This document shows positions 14,074 to 15,141 of a stretch of 15,141 nucleotides of DNA, piece after piece; positions within the stretch are counted from its first letter, which is position 1, and the number at the start of each line of letters is the position of its first letter. This stretch comes from Candidatus Mediterraneibacter colneyensis (GTDB taxonomy: Bacteria > Bacillota > Clostridia > Lachnospirales > Lachnospiraceae). The position numbers and the translations under genes were made by a program. Below the pieces are notes generated by a model that did no database searches, was not told the origin of the DNA, and was given only the letters and a program-made list of their open reading frames with translations. The stretch lies in assembly GCA_019114745.1 (NCBI GenBank), contig DXEY01000092.1:1-15141 (forward strand). The letters are read 5' to 3'.

Positions 14074-14928
14074 ATGAAGAAAGAAGGCATATGGATGAAA
14101 AGAATCACAGTTTTCCTGCTGGCTGCCGTGCTGGCAGCGGCGCTCCAGCCCGCCGGAGTCCGGGCGCAGGAGACGGGTACGGAAAATCATGCGGAGCAGA
14201 CCGATATCACAAAAGAACCGGGTAGTACAGCGTTAGAAAGCAATGCGGGTGACGGTGTGAACACGATACAGAATGACGGCGCGGGAGGAACGGAGCCGAC
14301 AGGAGAGGACGGGGAAGATAAAACCCCGGAAGAACCGGAAAATCCGGCAGATCTGACAGTCGTTATTGAACCGATAAGCAGCGGGCATGAACTGTATGGC
14401 AGTTTGAGTCAGTTCCTGTCGCTGAGCGCGGAACGGTTCCAGATCTATAGCGTGGGATTTATATCAGGAATGACGCAACAGCCGGCAGTGCCGGATGAGG
14501 CAGTGTCAGTGGCGCTGGCTGTGCCGTCGGATTATGACCTGGACAGAATGGTGGTGAGCAGGATCTCGCTTGACGGAACAACTCCGGTAAGGACAGAGCT
14601 TGCGTTTACATATCAGAACGGCGAGGCACAGTTTGAGACGGCAGAAGCAGGGATTTACGCCGTCATGGAGAAAAGACCGCAGGTACAGCTTCCGCCTTCC
14701 CTGGAACCGACAGAAAAAGTGGAAAAACTGGAATTAAATAAAAAATATCCGACAGTGACAGAGACATCAGAGGTATCCTCCGTGTCAAAAAAGAATGCAT
14801 CCGTGGTGAATCCACAGACCGGCGATGACAATACAGTCATGGTATGGGGGATCATCACAGCTGTGGCGGCGGCAGCAGTTGCCGCGGCGGTCGTTGTCAT
14901 TATTATCATACGAAAAAGAAGGAAATGA
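14074..14928 (+). CDS. Sortase-anchored surface protein with NPQTG signal
   Basis: The 284-residue protein is built for covalent attachment to the cell wall. It has a signal peptide (basic start, hydrophobic residues 11-24, cleavage likely after Ala31 in 'GVRAQE'), then an acidic, Thr/Glu/Asn/Gly-rich disordered stretch (32-90). A small folded region of about 110 residues follows (about 91-200, including 'ISSGHELYGSLSQFLSLSAERFQIYSVGF'). Next come a Pro/Glu/Lys linker and the sorting signal 'NPQTG' (246-250), a hydrophobic helix and the tail RKRRK. A sortase would cut between Thr and Gly. I do not recognise the folded region. The ATG at 14074 is preferred over 14095 because CAGGAGGAAG (14056-14065) precedes it. 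No sortase gene lies in this window, so the enzyme must be encoded elsewhere. Surface location is well supported; role unknown. Confidence 0.87.
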   Translation: MKKEGIWMKRITVFLLAAVLAAALQPAGVRAQETGTENHAEQTDITKEPGSTALESNAGDGVNTIQNDGAGGTEPTGEDGEDKTPEEPENPADLTVVIEPISSGHELYGSLSQFLSLSAERFQIYSVGFISGMTQQPAVPDEAVSVALAVPSDYDLDRMVVSRISLDGTTPVRTELAFTYQNGEAQFETAEAGIYAVMEKRPQVQLPPSLEPTEKVEKLELNKKYPTVTETSEVSSVSKKNASVVNPQTGDDNTVMVWGIITAVAAAAVAAAVVVIIIIRKRRK

Positions 14929-14940
14929 TCTAAAAAAATC

Positions 14941-14969
14941 TTGACACGGGGAGCTTGCGGGACTATAAT
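14941..14969 (+). promoter_or_regulatory. Strong sigma-A promoter of rplM
   Basis: TTGACA (14941-14946), exactly 17 nt, then TATAAT (14964-14969): both hexamers are perfect. It is the best promoter in the window, as expected for a ribosomal protein operon. Transcription should start near 14976. No hairpin terminator lies between the upstream surface protein gene and this promoter, so some read-through is possible. Confidence 0.92.
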
Positions 14970-14973
14970 ATTA

Positions 14974-15083
14974 CAGCATGACTAAAGGAGAAACAGTATG
15001 CGCCATAGCCCCGGAGTATGCTGATTTCAAATATACAAGCAATACTGACAACGTTATCTGATGATTTTATAGGAGGAATACCC
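14974..15083 (+). promoter_or_regulatory. rplM 5' leader, possible autoregulatory element
   Basis: The leader of about 108 nt starts with CAGCATG (14974-14980), which can pair with TATGCTG (15017-15023) to close a domain of about 50 nt. Part of the same 5' end (GCATG) can instead pair with an earlier TATGC copy (14997-15001). Ribosomal L13 operons in Firmicutes often carry a protein-binding leader; I infer a comparable role but cannot match this one to a known consensus. The region 15025-15083 is AT-rich and ends in the Shine-Dalgarno site AGGAGG (15071-15076), 7 nt before the rplM ATG. Confidence 0.45.
14998..15024 (+). CDS. Possible eight-codon leader peptide before rplM
   Basis: ATG at 14998 follows AAAGGAG (14984-14990) by 7 nt, an ideal initiation site. 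The frame reads MRHSPGVC and stops at TGA 15022-15024. The start codon lies inside one AGTATGC repeat copy and the stop next to the other. It may be a true upstream open reading frame controlling rplM, or the purine-rich sequence may belong to an RNA structure. No known leader peptide of this sequence comes to mind. Confidence 0.3.
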   Translation: MRHSPGVC

Positions 15084-15141
15084 ATGAAAACTTATATGGC
15101 TAACCCTGACAAGATTGAAAGAAAATGGTATGTGGTAGATG
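15084..15141 (+). CDS. rplM: 50S ribosomal protein L13, 5' part
   Basis: Only the first 19 codons are in the window. They read MKTYMANPDKIERKWYVVD, the well-conserved start of bacterial L13, an early-assembly protein of the large ribosomal subunit. In most bacteria rpsI (S9) follows directly, so an rplM-rpsI operon is expected past the window edge. AGGAGG at 15071-15076 sets the start, and the perfect promoter at 14941-14969 drives it. The gene is cut by the window end, not broken. Confidence 0.95.
   Translation, partial: MKTYMANPDKIERKWYVVD

Overview
This window looks like chromosomal core sequence from a Gram-positive anaerobe of the Lachnospiraceae / Clostridia type. Several things point that way: mid-range G+C, strong purine-rich Shine-Dalgarno sites before most genes, near-consensus sigma-A promoters with 17-nt spacers, a type III glutamine synthetase, a class II aldolase, a lipobox lipoprotein and an NPQTG sorting signal. 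I do not name a genus. There are eleven complete protein genes, the start of a twelfth (ribosomal protein L13), and no gap above 170 bases. I see no tRNA, rRNA, CRISPR array, insertion sequence or phage gene. Bases 1-160 hold no gene; the only clear signal there is the strong Shine-Dalgarno site at 146-154.

Left part (161-4931): an unrecognised lipoprotein, an isochorismatase-fold cysteine hydrolase, class II fructose-bisphosphate aldolase (fba) with its own promoter and terminator, and type III glutamine synthetase (glnN). The glnN gene has a promoter followed at once by a perfect 14-bp intrinsic-terminator hairpin upstream of its start codon, which suggests transcription attenuation or a tiny RNA. 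A second terminator follows glnN.

Middle part (4995-12578, all plus strand): a predicted ABC-class ATPase of the COG3044 family overlaps a ProX-type prolyl-tRNA deacylase by 47 nt. A new consensus promoter then starts a tight four-gene run: an acidic membrane protein, sbcD, sbcC (ATGA overlap) and a secreted or membrane-anchored SGNH hydrolase. SbcCD is the Mre11-Rad50-type nuclease that opens hairpins and palindromes. The sbcD reading frame itself carries a 17-bp-arm inverted repeat with one mismatch.

Right part (12583-15141): a compact intracellular GH13 alpha-amylase-family enzyme on the minus strand ends only 4 bases from the SGNH gene. Divergent from it is a secreted protein with an NPQTG sorting signal. 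The window closes with a perfect-spacing promoter, a leader containing an eight-codon open reading frame and alternative pairings, and the first 19 codons of rplM.

Nothing here is an obvious new multi-gene defence or mobile system. The most promising unexplained signals are the glnN leader hairpin, the rplM leader, the sbcD palindrome and the pairing of the COG3044 ATPase with a tRNA deacylase.
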